NCBI GenBank assembly: GCA_030746455.1
Contig: JASLMQ010000003.1
Location: 1-6,549, forward strand
Direction of reading: 5' to 3'
From: Candidatus Latescibacterota bacterium
GTDB taxonomy: Bacteria; Latescibacterota; UBA2968; GCA-2709665
Length of the DNA stretch: 6,549 nucleotides
Position numbers and translations under genes: made by a program
The notes under the pieces: generated by a model
What the model saw: only the letters and a program-made list of their open reading frames with translations
Told to the model about the DNA's origin: nothing
The model's database searches: none
Part shown: piece by piece, positions 5,873-6,549 of the stretch
Position numbering within the stretch: position 1 is the stretch's first letter
Layout: each line of letters opens with the position of its first letter

Positions 5873-6162
5873 GGGGAATCGTACTCGTAGTCGGGAGCGG
5901 GAAGCGCTTCACGGACCGACGGCTCGACGGCCGACAGCGTGACGCGAGGAGTGGGAGGGTCGCCGGTACGGTACTCGGACCACAGGCGATTCCATCGCCT
6001 GGTCTTGCCGTTCTGGTATTCCAGCACCACCAGGCAGAGGAGTCCGAGCACGGAGGTCGATATCACGGCGTATACGAGGAACAGCACTTCCACGGGCAGG
6101 GCCCTTTTCCGAATGTCCAGTGGCGTCACGGAGACAAACTCGACCGGACAGACGGGAAGCAA
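5869..6162 (-). CDS. Small single-pass membrane protein, unknown function
   Basis: The open frame gives 97 residues from a TTG at 6162 (an in-frame TGA lies two codons upstream), or 86 from GTG 6129. Neither start has a strong ribosome site. There is one clear membrane segment at about 22-47 (ALPVEVLFLVYAVISTSV and on), followed by a basic stretch GKTRRWNRLW (52-61), which would put the C-terminus in the cytoplasm. The tail (66-97) is rich in Pro and acidic residues and ends DYEYDSP. Codon third positions are mostly G/C as in the neighbours, which favours real coding. I do not recognise a family. It lies between the PLP enzyme and the promoter of the epimerase operon, so it may belong to either unit. 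Another frame is open across the same stretch (6319-5909), but its product has no hydrophobic segment of this kind. Confidence 0.5.
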   Translation of the reverse strand: MLPVCPVEFVSVTPLDIRKRALPVEVLFLVYAVISTSVLGLLCLVVLEYQNGKTRRWNRLWSEYRTGDPPTPRVTLSAVEPSVREALPAPDYEYDSP

Positions 6163-6285
6163 GGCTCATACCACGGGCCGTGCCCAAGACGTAAAACCCA
6201 AAGAAACAAGCTGTTGAATCAGTGTCGCCGTGTTCTGTTCCTCGTGAAGCCGGGGTTGACCTGGAATTTTCTTCCGCAGGGCAGC
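6163..6285. other. Intergenic stretch, no clear signals
   Basis: These 123 bases lie between the PLP-enzyme stop and the small membrane protein. I see no terminator, no promoter close to consensus and no RNA gene. There is one short near-palindrome, CACGGGCCGTG (6172-6182), which may be chance in GC-rich DNA. Confidence 0.5.
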
Positions 6286-6549
6286 CTACTCCAGCTTCCC
6301 CCTGCCCTGGATATCCCACACCGCCTCCACGCGTCCGTTCCGGATCCCGTGGAAGGTGTTGTAGAGGCAGACTGTGAGGTCGCTGTATCCCGGGATGAAC
6401 TGGATCTTCTCGCCGACGCGAAGCGATTGCCCCTCGCCCTCCAGGGCCAGGTAGCCGTGCTCCGCAGCGAGGCTGGTGAAGGTCATGCCTTTCCTGTCGA
6501 CAACGCGGGGCATGCAGTACTCGTTGTTGCTGGCTTTTCTGCCGGCATC
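6286..6549 (-). CDS. D-threonine aldolase / D-serine dehydratase-like protein, C-terminal end
   Basis: The frame runs in from the right edge of the window for 87 codons and ends at TAG (6288-6286), so only the C-terminal beta-barrel domain is present. Features of the fold-type III PLP family (D-threonine aldolase, D-serine dehydratase, alanine racemase-like) are: DAGRKASNN at the edge (usual DxGxKAxSxD), AAEHGYLAL (the conserved EHG), LRVGEKIQFIPGYSDLTVCL and GRVEAVWDIQGRGK at the end. In characterised D-threonine aldolases and D-serine dehydratases the P-x-H-x-D/C segment supplies the divalent-metal ligands; here it reads PGYSD, with Tyr where His is expected. The missing N-terminal barrel would carry the PLP lysine. 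An ATG at 6513 is inside the gene and is not its start. Its link with glycan synthesis is unclear. Confidence 0.88.
   Translation of the reverse strand, partial: DAGRKASNNEYCMPRVVDRKGMTFTSLAAEHGYLALEGEGQSLRVGEKIQFIPGYSDLTVCLYNTFHGIRNGRVEAVWDIQGRGKLE

Noticed and set aside
5909..6319. Minus-strand frame of 136 codons overlapping the small membrane protein
   Set aside because: It overlaps the end of the PLP-enzyme gene and gives an Arg/Gly/Ser-rich product with no structure; the competing frame has a convincing membrane segment.
1..6549. tRNA, rRNA, CRISPR array, transposase or insertion sequence ends
   Set aside because: No repeat-spacer pattern, tRNA-like cloverleaf, transposase motif or paired terminal repeats were found on reading both strands.

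Overview
The window is a GC-rich bacterial segment in which every credible gene lies on the minus strand, so it reads from high to low coordinates. The content is that of a surface-glycan (O-antigen or exopolysaccharide type) biosynthesis locus. No taxon can be named from it. The style (high GC, NodU-type carbamoyltransferase, GT-C membrane protein, a small protein ending in a sulfatase-like LGYL tail) suggests an environmental or metagenomic lineage, and this is only an impression.

Layout in transcription order. (1) 6549-6286: the C-terminal end of a D-threonine aldolase / D-serine dehydratase-like PLP enzyme, cut by the window edge. (2) 6162-5869: a small single-pass membrane protein of unknown function with an uncertain start. 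(3) 5872-5844: a strong sigma-70-like promoter (TTGACG, 17 bp, TAAGAT) overlapping the stop of gene 2. (4) 5764-4826: an SDR-type nucleotide-sugar epimerase. (5) 4826-4608: a 72-residue protein with an antitoxin-like N-terminus and an acidic ...LKALGYL tail, coupled to the epimerase by a TGATG overlap. (6) 4572-3817: a left-handed beta-helix sugar acyltransferase. (7) 3786-3738: a very strong hairpin inside a 156-bp gap. (8) 3660-3007: a glycosyltransferase family 4 protein that has only its C-terminal (nucleotide-sugar-binding) half. (9) 3091-1355: a roughly 11-TM membrane protein resembling GT-C glycosyltransferases. (10) 1350 to the left edge: a NodU/TobZ-type O-carbamoyltransferase with its 3' end outside the window.

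Genes 4-6 and 8-10 probably act together. The epimerase supplies a UDP-sugar, the acyltransferase N- or O-acylates a sugar intermediate, the GT4 and GT-C proteins transfer or elongate sugars at the membrane, and the carbamoyltransferase adds a carbamoyl group to the product. Genes 9 and 10 are tightly coupled (4-bp gap), as are 8 and 9 (overlap or TTGA junction). The hairpin and the truncated GT4 sit together and look like the scar of a deletion or rearrangement. This is the most unusual place in the window. I do not see a clearly new defence system, mobile element, CRISPR array or RNA gene.
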